64,000 bases of DNA from Archangium gephyra (lineage in GTDB: Bacteria > Myxococcota > Myxococcia > Myxococcales > Myxococcaceae), in the NCBI GenBank assembly GCA_003243425.1, contig QFQP01000025.1, forward strand, positions 1 to 64,000. Reading direction: 5' to 3'. Under the pieces are notes generated by a model. It made no database searches, was not told the DNA's origin, and saw nothing but the letters and a program-made list of their open reading frames with translations. Both the position numbers and the translations under genes were made by a program. This document shows, piece by piece, positions 51,987 through 60,681 of this stretch. Position 1 is the first letter of the stretch. Every line of letters begins with the position of its first letter.

Positions 51987-53042
51987 TCACGGCCGCATGA
52001 AGTGGCAGGTGTAACCGCCGGGGTTCTTCACCAGATAGTCCTGGTGGTAGTCCTCGGCGGGGTACCAGGTGCTGGCCGCGGTGATCTCGGTGACGATCGG
52101 CTTCTTCCACGAGCCCGACTTGTCGACGCGCGCCTTCACTTCTTCGGCGACCTTCTTCTGCTCGTCGCTCGTGAAGAAGATGGCCGAGCGGTACTGCGTG
52201 CCGGTGTCGTTGCCCTGACGGTTCAACGTCGTGGGGTCGTGCATCTTGAAGAACCACTTCTCGAGCAGGTCGGCGTAGCTCAACTTCGACGGGTCGAAGA
52301 CCACGCGCACGGCTTCCGCGTGACCCGACTTCGAGTCATGCGTGTCGTCGTACTTCGGGTTCTTGAGCCAGCCACCGGTGTAACCGGCCTCGGTCTCGAG
52401 CACGCCGGGGATCTTGCGAATGATGTCTTCCATTCCCCAGAAGCAGCCGCCGGCGAGAATCGCGACTTCCTTGCCGGGCGCAGCGGCCGTGCTCTTGCTC
52501 TGAATGCCGAACAGCTTCGCGTACTGGCCGTAGCCTTCGGCTTCGAGCTTCGCGGCGGGCACGAAGCGGAGCGACGCCGAGTTGATGCAGTAGCGCAGGC
52601 CGCCCTGTGCGCGCGGGCCGTCGTCGAACACGTGACCCAGGTGCGAGTCGGCGTTCTTGGAGCGCACCTCGACGCGCTTCATGCCGTACGTGGTGTCGGA
52701 CTTTTCGGTGATGTTGGGCTCGAGCGGTCTGGTGAACGACGGCCAGCCTGAACCGGAATCGAACTTGTCCTTCGAGCTGAACAGCGGCTCACCCGAGACG
52801 ACGTCGACGTAGATGCCGTCTTCGTGGTTGTCCCAGTACGCGTTCTGGAAGGGCGGCTCGGTGCCGCACTCCTGCGTCACGCGGTATTGCTCGGGGCTCA
52901 GCTTCTTCTTGAGCTCTTCCGAATTGGCCTTCGGGAACGGCTTCACGGGACTGGTCTCCTTTGAACGGGTTTGGGCCCACGCTGACATCGCGAAGGCGAG
53001 CACTGCGGTCATCATGGCTGCGGCGAGGAGCCAACGGTTCAT
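51987..53042 (-). CDS. msrAB: Exported MsrB-MsrA fusion (methionine sulphoxide reductase)
   Basis: 351 residues from the ATG at 53042; ATGs at 53057 and 53081 only lengthen the signal region. A signal peptide (LLAAAMMTAVLAFAMSAWA) sends it to the periplasm. The MsrB domain (about 40-165) has the catalytic Cys152 in RYCINSASLRF and likely resolving Cys59 in QECGTEPPF; the two zinc-binding CxxC pairs are absent (VDVVSGEPLF), so it is the zinc-free type. The MsrA domain (about 192-345) has Cys200 in GGCFWGMED. Together they reduce R- and S-methionine sulphoxide in exported proteins. The order B then A is the less common one. It converges on the nucleotidase-like gene with two bases between stops. 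Confidence 0.95.
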   Translation of the reverse strand: MNRWLLAAAMMTAVLAFAMSAWAQTRSKETSPVKPFPKANSEELKKKLSPEQYRVTQECGTEPPFQNAYWDNHEDGIYVDVVSGEPLFSSKDKFDSGSGWPSFTRPLEPNITEKSDTTYGMKRVEVRSKNADSHLGHVFDDGPRAQGGLRYCINSASLRFVPAAKLEAEGYGQYAKLFGIQSKSTAAAPGKEVAILAGGCFWGMEDIIRKIPGVLETEAGYTGGWLKNPKYDDTHDSKSGHAEAVRVVFDPSKLSYADLLEKWFFKMHDPTTLNRQGNDTGTQYRSAIFFTSDEQKKVAEEVKARVDKSGSWKKPIVTEITAASTWYPAEDYHQDYLVKNPGGYTCHFMRP

Positions 53043-53248
53043 GACGCCCGTACGCATGACGCCGCGCGGGGGTTTCTGCAAGTGAAGGTGCGTGTGCGCC
53101 CGTTCAGGCGGGTTCGATTCACCACTTCGACAGGGCGGCGGTGAACTCGCGGAAGGGGGCGATTCCGCTCACGATTTCGCGCCAGCCGCGCGGAGCGCCG
53201 TCGCTTCGGGCCGAGCTCTCTGCGTCGGGTCGACGGGCTGACGACTGC

Positions 53249-54733
53249 TCATTCAGCGACTGCAGCCAGCGCCGCCCGGGCTCGCGAACGACCGAGGTTC
53301 CAGGAGAGCAACGATTCCGACGTCCCCAAACGCTCGGCGCGCTCCTTCAGAACGTCGCTCAGCTTCCGGAAAGGCGGGTCGGGAAGGCGATCGCTCGCCT
53401 CGATCATCGCCGGCAACGCGTCGTCGGACAGCGTGACCAGGTACCCCACGTCGACGACTTCCTGCTCGGTGTTGTGGCGCGCGATGAACGCGTCGGGTGA
53501 GAGCACCGCAAGGCCGAGCAACGTCGAGGTGAGCAGCGCGAACGCGCCTCCGACGAACGCGTCCTGGAACGCCCACAAGGTGATCGCCCGCCAGGCGAGC
53601 ACCGCCGCCACGAGGAACAAGCCTGCGTACGCCATCAGGCGCAGCACGGTGAGGCCGTAGGTCGTCTCGTAGCGCCACAGCCGCGCCACCGCGCTGACCA
53701 GCATGGGAGCGGTCGCCAGCACCAGCAGCGTCGACGTCGCGGTGAAGGCCTTCGACGTCACCTGCGTGCGTGCGGGCAGCGCCATCGTGAGCGCCAGAAT
53801 TCCCATCGCGGCGAAGAGCAGTTGGAAGAAGCCTTCGTGCGCGGCGTCGGCGTAGGTGACGCCCGCCGGCAGTTCACACGAAGCAGGCGCGAGTGCACAC
53901 GGCGTCGAGGTGAAGCCGAACACCAGCAGCATCATCGTCAACGTGCCGAGCAGTGCGTAGGTCTCGAGCGGCTTGAGCCAGCGTGAAGGCTCTGACACCA
54001 CCTCGTCACCACGACGGCTCGATACCAGGCCGAACACGCCCGTCAGCAGCACCGCCGAGAGGCCGGTCACCATCGAGCCCTGAATGAAGTTCGCGATTTC
54101 AACGCTGAAAACCGCCGTCAAGACGGAAGCGACCCGCGCGCGGAACACGGCGTCTCCCGAGGACAGCAGGCCCAGAAGGATGAGCGCCGGTGGCACCACG
54201 ATGAGGCACAACCGCAAGGCCGTCGGAAAGTGTCGGTTCAACGCCGTGCCCACGTTTGCCGCGCGCAGTTCGGCGCTCGTCACCACGGCAGTCGCCTGCA
54301 TCGAGCGGCCGAGTGTCACGAACGGTGAGGTCAGCAGTTGACCGGTTCGCAGCTGCGCGAGTTTGCGTTCACCGTTCCACCCGAGCGCGGCGAGCGACGC
54401 CATCACCGTCGCGACCAGCACGCACAGCGACGACAACCACGACGCGTCGTGCAGCATCGTCGACATCACCAGCACCATCGCGCCGAGCAGCAGCCACCGG
54501 TGCGCTCCCGCGCTCTGCCATGCTTCTTTGCCGCCCATGGCAATCAGCGCGCCCACACCGAGCACCGCGAACAGCGCCCAGCTGAGGCCGTAGAGCCTGC
54601 CGTCGAGCAGCAACTCCACACCAAGGCCGAGCGCGAGGCCCACGGCGAGTTGTCTGCGATGCGGGCGGAGGCGGGCGGCGAACGTCGGGCGGGGGACAGG
54701 CAGCGCGATCGAAGGCGTCATGGTCGAAGACAT
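53249..54733 (-). CDS. DUF4173-type polytopic membrane protein
   Basis: 494 residues with about 11 membrane helices spread over residues 28-415. The stretch TYADAAHEGFFQLLFAAMG and the following YGLTVLRLMAYAGLFLVAAV are typical of the DUF4173/DUF4153 families, whose function is unknown. The N- and C-termini are cytoplasmic-looking and basic (RPTFAARLRPHRR; SWNLGRSRARAALAAV). Start at 54733 or 54721; neither has a good ribosome site. Beyond the stop another frame stays open with good codon bias to 53119 (see findings). It is divergent from the NTPase gene. Confidence 0.82.
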   Translation of the reverse strand: MSSTMTPSIALPVPRPTFAARLRPHRRQLAVGLALGLGVELLLDGRLYGLSWALFAVLGVGALIAMGGKEAWQSAGAHRWLLLGAMVLVMSTMLHDASWLSSLCVLVATVMASLAALGWNGERKLAQLRTGQLLTSPFVTLGRSMQATAVVTSAELRAANVGTALNRHFPTALRLCLIVVPPALILLGLLSSGDAVFRARVASVLTAVFSVEIANFIQGSMVTGLSAVLLTGVFGLVSSRRGDEVVSEPSRWLKPLETYALLGTLTMMLLVFGFTSTPCALAPASCELPAGVTYADAAHEGFFQLLFAAMGILALTMALPARTQVTSKAFTATSTLLVLATAPMLVSAVARLWRYETTYGLTVLRLMAYAGLFLVAAVLAWRAITLWAFQDAFVGGAFALLTSTLLGLAVLSPDAFIARHNTEQEVVDVGYLVTLSDDALPAMIEASDRLPDPPFRKLSDVLKERAERLGTSESLLSWNLGRSRARAALAAVAE

Positions 54734-54813
54734 GGCGCGCGGGCCAGTGCAACGGCGTGGCCAGAGGTCGAACGGTCGAAACGTGAACTGAACGGTCGGC
54801 GGGGAGCCGCGCC

Positions 54814-56154
54814 GTGGTTTTGCGACCGCGGTGCGAGCGCCGCGTGGTTATCCTGACGCGCGTGCAGTCACTCCGAGCGTCTGAACTCACGCGACTCAAA
54901 GAGCTGATCGAACGCCCGAAGAAGGGCCTGTCGATCTGCTCGGTCAGCGGCCCCGGCGGCATCGGCAAGAGCCACCTGATGAACGAGGTGCTCGCGTCGT
55001 CGGCCGACGCGTTGAAGGGCTTCCTCGTGCTGCGCGTCGACGGTTCGAACCATCAATCGATCGACGACTTCGCGGCGCTCGTGGGCCAGTTGTTCAGCCC
55101 GTCGCTGGAGCAGGGTGAAGCGGGGCGCGATTACTTTCCACGCACTCGAAACGTGCTCGCGCGCTTCATCCGTCAACGTGAAGAACTCGAAGAGCGCATC
55201 GGCAGGTCGTCCCTGTCGGCCGAGTCGAAACACCTGACCTCCGCGCTGGTGAAGATGGGCCACTGGGGGGTCTCGAAGCAGATTCGCGGGCTGCCCCGGC
55301 TGAACCAGCTCGAGGCCGATGCCGTCGGTGAGTTGTTCGCCGTCGGCAGCAGCTGGCTTGCCCAGAAGCTCACGCGATCGAGCACCCTTCGGCTTCGTCA
55401 CGAGCTCCACGCGATGACCGCCGAGGCGATTGTCGGCGATCTCCGCGAAGCGCTCGTTCGCGGCCGCCTGCTGCGTCGCAACCTCGCGACCTCCGATGGG
55501 CTCACGAAGTTGCTCATCTGGATCGATGATTACGAGGCGTTGTCGCCCGTGCTGGAAGACTTCCTGCTCGGCGCGCTCGTGCCCGCCCTGGCTGCGTGCG
55601 AGTTCGACGTGGTGATGTGGATCTCGGGTCGCGACGATCTCGAAGACGGCAACGGTGACTGGTCGCGGCAGCACAAGCGTCACCTCGAGCCGCGCGTGCG
55701 TCTGCGCGCGTTCGACGAAGCGACGACCCGCGCGATGCTGAAGCAGCTGAACGTCGACGACGCGAAGGCCGAGCAGCTCTTCGAGGCCACGCGCGGCTAC
55801 CCGCTGTTGCTGCAATTGCTCGTCGAAGAACTCACCGACGGTGAAACCGGGTCTGCCCTCGCGGCGCGGAAGTTCTTCGAACGCACCACGCGGTGGATGA
55901 CCGCTGACGAGGTCGAGTGGTTCACGCGCGTCTGCTACCTCGATCGCGTGAACGAAGACACGCTGGGCCGGCTGTTTCCGAAGGAACAGGTGCCCGCGAT
56001 TCAGTCGTGGTTCGAGAAGGAACCTTCGATTCGCGACCCGAACGCCGCCGAGTTCGTGGTGCGCCCGCTCATTCGCGAGAAGGTGCTGCGGTACCAGGAG
56101 CTGAGATCGCCCACCCAGCATCGCGAGTTGCAACGACGCGCCGCTTCGACGTGA
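54814..56154 (+). CDS. P-loop NTPase of unknown role
   Basis: 446 residues from a GTG at 54814 with GGGGAG seven bases upstream; a GTG at 54862 is an alternative. Walker A is GPGGIGKSH near 47-55, Walker B KLLIWIDDY near 230-238, with a likely sensor in VVMWISGRDDLE. A helical lid and a winged-helix-like C-terminus follow (RLRAFDEATTRAMLKQLNVD; YPLLLQLLVEEL). The order of motifs fits the STAND/AAA-type NTPases that act as switches or in ATP-driven sensing. No sensor or effector domain is attached. It lies divergent from a DUF4173 gene and 77 bases before the carboxylase genes; nothing in context gives a function. Confidence 0.75.
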   Translation: MVLRPRCERRVVILTRVQSLRASELTRLKELIERPKKGLSICSVSGPGGIGKSHLMNEVLASSADALKGFLVLRVDGSNHQSIDDFAALVGQLFSPSLEQGEAGRDYFPRTRNVLARFIRQREELEERIGRSSLSAESKHLTSALVKMGHWGVSKQIRGLPRLNQLEADAVGELFAVGSSWLAQKLTRSSTLRLRHELHAMTAEAIVGDLREALVRGRLLRRNLATSDGLTKLLIWIDDYEALSPVLEDFLLGALVPALAACEFDVVMWISGRDDLEDGNGDWSRQHKRHLEPRVRLRAFDEATTRAMLKQLNVDDAKAEQLFEATRGYPLLLQLLVEELTDGETGSALAARKFFERTTRWMTADEVEWFTRVCYLDRVNEDTLGRLFPKEQVPAIQSWFEKEPSIRDPNAAEFVVRPLIREKVLRYQELRSPTQHRELQRRAAST

Positions 56155-56231
56155 CGTCGACGCAGCGCGAAATGATTCGACGGTGAATGGTTCACTGCTC
56201 CGCTCGGACAATCCGCTATGACGCGCGCGCG

Positions 56232-57839
56232 ATGGCGATTCTCGAGAGTCAATTGAACGTCCGCTCCGCAGACTTTCAGTCGAACGCGGAAGCGATGAAG
56301 GCGCTGGTCGAAGATCTCAAGGCGAAGGTCGCGAAGATCTCCGAAGGCGGCGGTGAAGAAGCGCGCAAGAAGCACACGAGCCGCGGCAAGTTGTTGCCTC
56401 GGGAGCGCGTCAATCAGCTGCTCGACCCGGGAACGCCGTTCCTCGAGTTCAGCCAGCTGGCCGCCTACGGCATGTACAGGGACGAAGCGCCCGGCGCTGG
56501 CATCATCACCGGCATCGGTCGGGTCGCCGGCCGCGAGTGCGTCATCGTCTGCAACGACGCCACGGTGAAGGGCGGCACCTACTACCCGGTGACGGTGAAG
56601 AAGCACCTCCGCGCGCAGGAGATCGCGAAGGAGAACCGGCTGCCGTGCATCTACCTGGTCGATTCCGGCGGCGCGAACCTCCCGAATCAGGACGAGGTGT
56701 TCCCCGATCGCGAACACTTCGGCCGCATCTTCTTCAATCAGGCGAACCTGTCGGCGGAAGGCATTCCGCAGATCGCAGTGGTGATGGGCTCGTGCACCGC
56801 CGGTGGCGCCTACGTGCCGGCGATGAGCGACGAGAGCATCATCGTGAAGAACCAGGGCACGATCTTCCTCGGCGGGCCGCCGCTGGTGAAGGCGGCGACC
56901 GGCGAAGTGGTGACCGCTGAAGATCTCGGCGGCGGCGACGTGCACACCCGCTTGTCGGGCGTGGTCGACCACCTCGCGCAGAACGACACCCACGCGCTCG
57001 CCATCGCGCGGCGCATCGTCGGGACCACGAACGTCACCAAGACGCCAGACCTCACGCTGCGTGAGCCGCGGCCTCCGAAGTTCGCCGCCGAAGAGCTGTA
57101 CGGGATCATTCCCACCGACACCAAGAAGCCCTTCGACGTGCGCGAGATCATCGCCCGCATCGTCGACGGCTCCGAGATGGACGAGTTCAAGGCGCGCTAC
57201 GGCACCACGCTCGTCACCGGCTTCGCGCACATTCACGGCATGCCGGTCGGCCTCATCGCCAACAACGGCATCTTGTTCAGCGAGTCGGCGCAGAAGGGCG
57301 CGCACTTCATCGAGCTGTGCTGCCAGCGCCGCGTGCCCCTGGTGTTCCTGCAGAACATCACCGGCTTCATGGTGGGCCGGAAGTACGAGAACGAAGGCAT
57401 CGCCAAGCACGGCGCGAAGATGGTGACCGCGGTGTCGACCGCCGCGGTGCCGAAGTTCACGGTGATCATCGGCGGCTCTTTCGGCGCCGGGAACTACGGC
57501 ATGTGTGGCCGCGCGTATTCCCCGCGCTTCCTGTGGATGTGGCCCAACGCGCGCATCAGCGTGATGGGCGGCGAGCAGGCCGCAAGCGTGCTGGCGACGG
57601 TGAAGCGCGACGGCATCGAAGGCAAAGGCGGCACCTGGAGCGCCGAAGAAGAAGCCGCGTTCAAGGCGCCGATTCGCTCGCAATACGAGACGCAGGGCCA
57701 CCCGTATTACGCCAGCGCGCGCCTGTGGGACGACGGCATCATCGACCCCGCCGACACGCGCATGACGCTGGCGCTCGGCCTCTCGGCCACCCTCAACGCG
57801 CCGATTCCTGAAACGAAGTTCGGCCTCTTCCGGATGTGA
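56232..57839 (+). CDS. mccB: Methylcrotonyl-CoA carboxylase, carboxyltransferase (beta) subunit
   Basis: 535 residues from the ATG at 56232, the usual length for MCC beta; the ATG-like start at 56187 adds 15 residues. It transfers carboxyl from biotin to 3-methylcrotonyl-CoA in leucine breakdown. Both crotonase-like halves are intact: GSCTAGGAYVPAMSDE with the oxyanion Gly-Gly, TIFLGGPPLVKAATGE, GGGDVHTRLSGVVDH, and in the C-terminal half FLQNITGFMVGRKYENEGIA, GGSFGAGNYGMCGRAY and WPNARISVMGGEQAA. These loops are closer to MCC than to propionyl- or geranyl-CoA carboxylase, though geranyl cannot be excluded. mccA starts two bases on. Confidence 0.93.
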   Translation: MAILESQLNVRSADFQSNAEAMKALVEDLKAKVAKISEGGGEEARKKHTSRGKLLPRERVNQLLDPGTPFLEFSQLAAYGMYRDEAPGAGIITGIGRVAGRECVIVCNDATVKGGTYYPVTVKKHLRAQEIAKENRLPCIYLVDSGGANLPNQDEVFPDREHFGRIFFNQANLSAEGIPQIAVVMGSCTAGGAYVPAMSDESIIVKNQGTIFLGGPPLVKAATGEVVTAEDLGGGDVHTRLSGVVDHLAQNDTHALAIARRIVGTTNVTKTPDLTLREPRPPKFAAEELYGIIPTDTKKPFDVREIIARIVDGSEMDEFKARYGTTLVTGFAHIHGMPVGLIANNGILFSESAQKGAHFIELCCQRRVPLVFLQNITGFMVGRKYENEGIAKHGAKMVTAVSTAAVPKFTVIIGGSFGAGNYGMCGRAYSPRFLWMWPNARISVMGGEQAASVLATVKRDGIEGKGGTWSAEEEAAFKAPIRSQYETQGHPYYASARLWDDGIIDPADTRMTLALGLSATLNAPIPETKFGLFRM

Positions 57840-57841
57840 GC

Positions 57842-59794
57842 ATGTTCTCCAAGATCCTCATCGCCAACCGTGGAGAGATCGCGTGCCGCGTGGCCACCAC
57901 CGCGCGCCGTCTCGGCATCAAGACCGTCGCCGTGTACTCCGACGCCGACGCCGATTCGAAGCACGTGCAGTCGTGTGACGAAGCGGTGCACCTCGGCGGC
58001 GCGTCGGCCAGGGACAGTTATCTCGTCGCTGACAAGATCCTCGCGGCCGCGAAGGCCACCGGCGCGCAGGCCATTCACCCCGGCTACGGCTTCTTGTCGG
58101 AGAACGAAGACTTCGCCGAGGCGTGCGAGAAGGCGGGCATCACCTTCATCGGCCCGCCGGCGTCGGCGATCTCGGCCATGGGCCTGAAGTCCGAAGCCAA
58201 GGCGCGCATGGAGAAGGCGAAGGTTCCGCTCGTGCCCGGCTACCACGGCGAGGCGCAAGACCCGGCGCTGCTCCACAAGGAAGCCGATCGCATCGGCTAC
58301 CCGGTGCTGATCAAGGCCAGCGCCGGTGGCGGCGGTAAGGGCATGCGTCAGGTCGAGAAGTCGGAAGACTTCATGGCCGCGCTCGAGTCGTGCAAGCGCG
58401 AGGCGAAGAACGCGTTCGGCGACGAAGCGGTGCTGATCGAGAAGTACCTCACGAGGCCGCGGCACATCGAAGTGCAGGTGTTCGCCGACACGCACGGCAA
58501 CTGCGTGTACCTCTTCGAGCGCGATTGCTCGGTGCAGCGTCGTCACCAGAAGGTGGTCGAAGAAGCGCCGGCTCCAGGCATGACGGACGCGCGACGCAAG
58601 GCGATGGGTGACGCGGCGGTCGCTGCGGCGAAGGCCGTCGGCTACGTCGGCGCCGGGACCGTGGAGTTCATCGCCGAGGGCGAGCAGTTCTTCTTCATGG
58701 AGATGAACACGCGTCTGCAGGTCGAACACCCGGTGACGGAGATGATCACCGGCTTCGATCTCGTCGAGTGGCAGCTGAGGGTGGCGTCGGGCGAGAAGCT
58801 GCCGGCGACGCAGGAGCAGTTGAAGATCCGCGGGCACGCCTTCGAAGCGCGCGTGTACGCCGAGAACCCCGAGAAGGGCTTCCTGCCGTCGATCGGCACG
58901 CTGTCTCACCTGCGGTTCCCCGAGCACGTCACCTTCACCACCGGCGGCAACGTGCGCGTCGACTCGGGCGTGCGTGAGGGCGACACCATCACGCCGTTCT
59001 ACGACCCGATGATCGCCAAGCTGATCGTGTGGGGCGAAGATCGCCAGCAAGCGCTCACGCGGCTCGCCGATGCGCTGGGTCAGACGCAGATCGTCGGGCT
59101 GGCCACCAACGTCGCGTTCTTGAAGCGGCTCGCGGAATCGAAGCCGTTCTCGATGGCCGATGTCGACACGGGGTTGATCGCGCGCAATCACGACGCGCTC
59201 TTCCCGGCCGACGTGAAGCCGCCCGAAGGTGTGCTCGCGCTCGCGGCCGCCGCCGTCCTGACGGAGGAAGACAAGGGCGTCGGCAACGATCCCTGGTCGG
59301 CGCGCACCGGCTGGCGCGTCAATCAGGTGCTGCTGCGCACGCTGAAGCTCGGAGAACACGAAGTGCGCGTGACGTACCTGCACGACGGCCTCGCGTTCGA
59401 AGGCAAGAAGCTGACGACGCGGCGCGACGGAGACGACTACGTGCTCTCACTCGGCGGTGAGCCGGTGCGCGGCACCGTGGTGCGAGAAGGCGAGACGCTC
59501 CACGTGTTCCACGGTGGCAAGCTCACGCAGCTCGCGTTGTTCGACGCGCTGGCGCACGCCGGTGGCGACGACGCGCACGGCGGCAAGCTGGCGGCACCGA
59601 TGCCCGGGAAGATCGTGGCGCTGCTCGCCGCGAAGGGTGCGCAGGTGAAGAAGGGCACACCGCTGCTGGTGATGGAGGCGATGAAGATGGAGCACACCAT
59701 CACCGCTCCGTCCGACGGCACGGTGCAGGAGTTCCTCTTCGCCGCCGGCGATCAGGTCGCCGAAGGCGCAGAGCTGCTGAAGTTCACGGCCTGA
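57842..59794 (+). CDS. mccA: Methylcrotonyl-CoA carboxylase, biotin-carrying (alpha) subunit
   Basis: 650 residues from the ATG at 57842; a GTG at 57836 would overlap the mccB stop. Biotin carboxylase domain at about 1-445: FSKILIANRGEIACRV, HPGYGFLSEN, the ATP-grasp loop KASAGGGGKGMR, ERDCSVQRRHQKVVEEAPAP and EMNTRLQVEHPVTE. A linker domain follows, then the biotinyl domain with Lys615 in VMEAMKMEH. It carboxylates its own biotin with ATP and bicarbonate for MccB. Other leucine-degradation genes (isovaleryl-CoA dehydrogenase, 3-methylglutaconyl-CoA hydratase, HMG-CoA lyase) are not in the window. Confidence 0.93.
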   Translation: MFSKILIANRGEIACRVATTARRLGIKTVAVYSDADADSKHVQSCDEAVHLGGASARDSYLVADKILAAAKATGAQAIHPGYGFLSENEDFAEACEKAGITFIGPPASAISAMGLKSEAKARMEKAKVPLVPGYHGEAQDPALLHKEADRIGYPVLIKASAGGGGKGMRQVEKSEDFMAALESCKREAKNAFGDEAVLIEKYLTRPRHIEVQVFADTHGNCVYLFERDCSVQRRHQKVVEEAPAPGMTDARRKAMGDAAVAAAKAVGYVGAGTVEFIAEGEQFFFMEMNTRLQVEHPVTEMITGFDLVEWQLRVASGEKLPATQEQLKIRGHAFEARVYAENPEKGFLPSIGTLSHLRFPEHVTFTTGGNVRVDSGVREGDTITPFYDPMIAKLIVWGEDRQQALTRLADALGQTQIVGLATNVAFLKRLAESKPFSMADVDTGLIARNHDALFPADVKPPEGVLALAAAAVLTEEDKGVGNDPWSARTGWRVNQVLLRTLKLGEHEVRVTYLHDGLAFEGKKLTTRRDGDDYVLSLGGEPVRGTVVREGETLHVFHGGKLTQLALFDALAHAGGDDAHGGKLAAPMPGKIVALLAAKGAQVKKGTPLLVMEAMKMEHTITAPSDGTVQEFLFAAGDQVAEGAELLKFTA

Positions 59795-59816
59795 GTCACG
59801 ACGTTCGGGGGAACGC

Positions 59817-60680
59817 ATGAAGTACTCGTTGTTGTGTCTGCTGTTGTCGGGCTGCTGTTGCGGCCTGATGCCTTCGAGCACCGACACACGTGACTGGGAC
59901 GACGCGGTCGCGCGCGAGAAGCGCAACCGTCAGGTGTACGCGCTCGAAGCCGGCACCGCGAACGTGTGGGAGCTCGAGGTCGCATACCCCGAAGGCTGGT
60001 CGGTCGCCGACGAAGACGCGGCGCAGGAGCGCAAGACGCTCAAGGAGATCCGCCGCCTGCAGGAGCTCCTCGAATCGAAGGGCATCAAGCTCGACACGCC
60101 GTTGCAGGAGCTGCCGCCGGAGCCTCCGAAGCGCGCCATGCGCACCGCCTACACGCTGCGCTTCTCGACGATCTTCCCCGAGGTTCGAACGCTCTCGGCC
60201 AGCGGAGCGTTCAACGACGCGCGTTGCCATCAGTGCATTCGCGCCGCCCGGGGCCTGTACGTGAGCAGCTTCGGTTCAGTACCCATCGATCTCCAGACCG
60301 TGACCCGCGAAGACCTGCTCGCCGGTGTGCGTGTGACCGGGCGTGGCTCGATCGAATCCATCGCCACCGACAGCCAGACCGAGTTCGACCTCCCGCCCGA
60401 AGGTCAGGTGCAACTGCGCCTCGTCGAGAGCTGCCCGGCGAAGCTGGTGAAGGTCACCGACTCCATCAAGGTGAGCAACGGCGACGGCGTGATCGCGGTG
60501 CCGAGATACGAAGAGCGCTCGTGGTTCGAGTTGCGCGGCGCGACGTGCGTCGGCAGCGGCGGCGTCGACCGGAAGGACATCGGTCCCGTCGTGCAGCCGA
60601 GTACGCGGTCGTCGCCTTCAGCCGAGCGGTTGATGTTGCTGCGCTCACAGGCCGACCGCGCGAACATCGTCTACTGGTGA
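59817..60680 (+). CDS. Putative lipoprotein of unknown function
   Basis: 287 residues, 22 bases after mccA. The N-terminus MKYSLLCLLLSGCCCGLMP is a lipoprotein signal (lipobox LSGC, with two more Cys). A helical, charged region (about 50-100, RKTLKEIRRLQELLESKGIK) leads into a beta-rich part with one CxxC (ARCHQCIRAARG) and isolated later Cys. No family recognised. Codon bias is strong. It may be cotranscribed with mccBA but probably has an unrelated envelope role. It converges on the kinase gene with one base between stops. Confidence 0.65.
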   Translation: MKYSLLCLLLSGCCCGLMPSSTDTRDWDDAVAREKRNRQVYALEAGTANVWELEVAYPEGWSVADEDAAQERKTLKEIRRLQELLESKGIKLDTPLQELPPEPPKRAMRTAYTLRFSTIFPEVRTLSASGAFNDARCHQCIRAARGLYVSSFGSVPIDLQTVTREDLLAGVRVTGRGSIESIATDSQTEFDLPPEGQVQLRLVESCPAKLVKVTDSIKVSNGDGVIAVPRYEERSWFELRGATCVGSGGVDRKDIGPVVQPSTRSSPSAERLMLLRSQADRANIVYW

Positions 60681-60681
60681 G

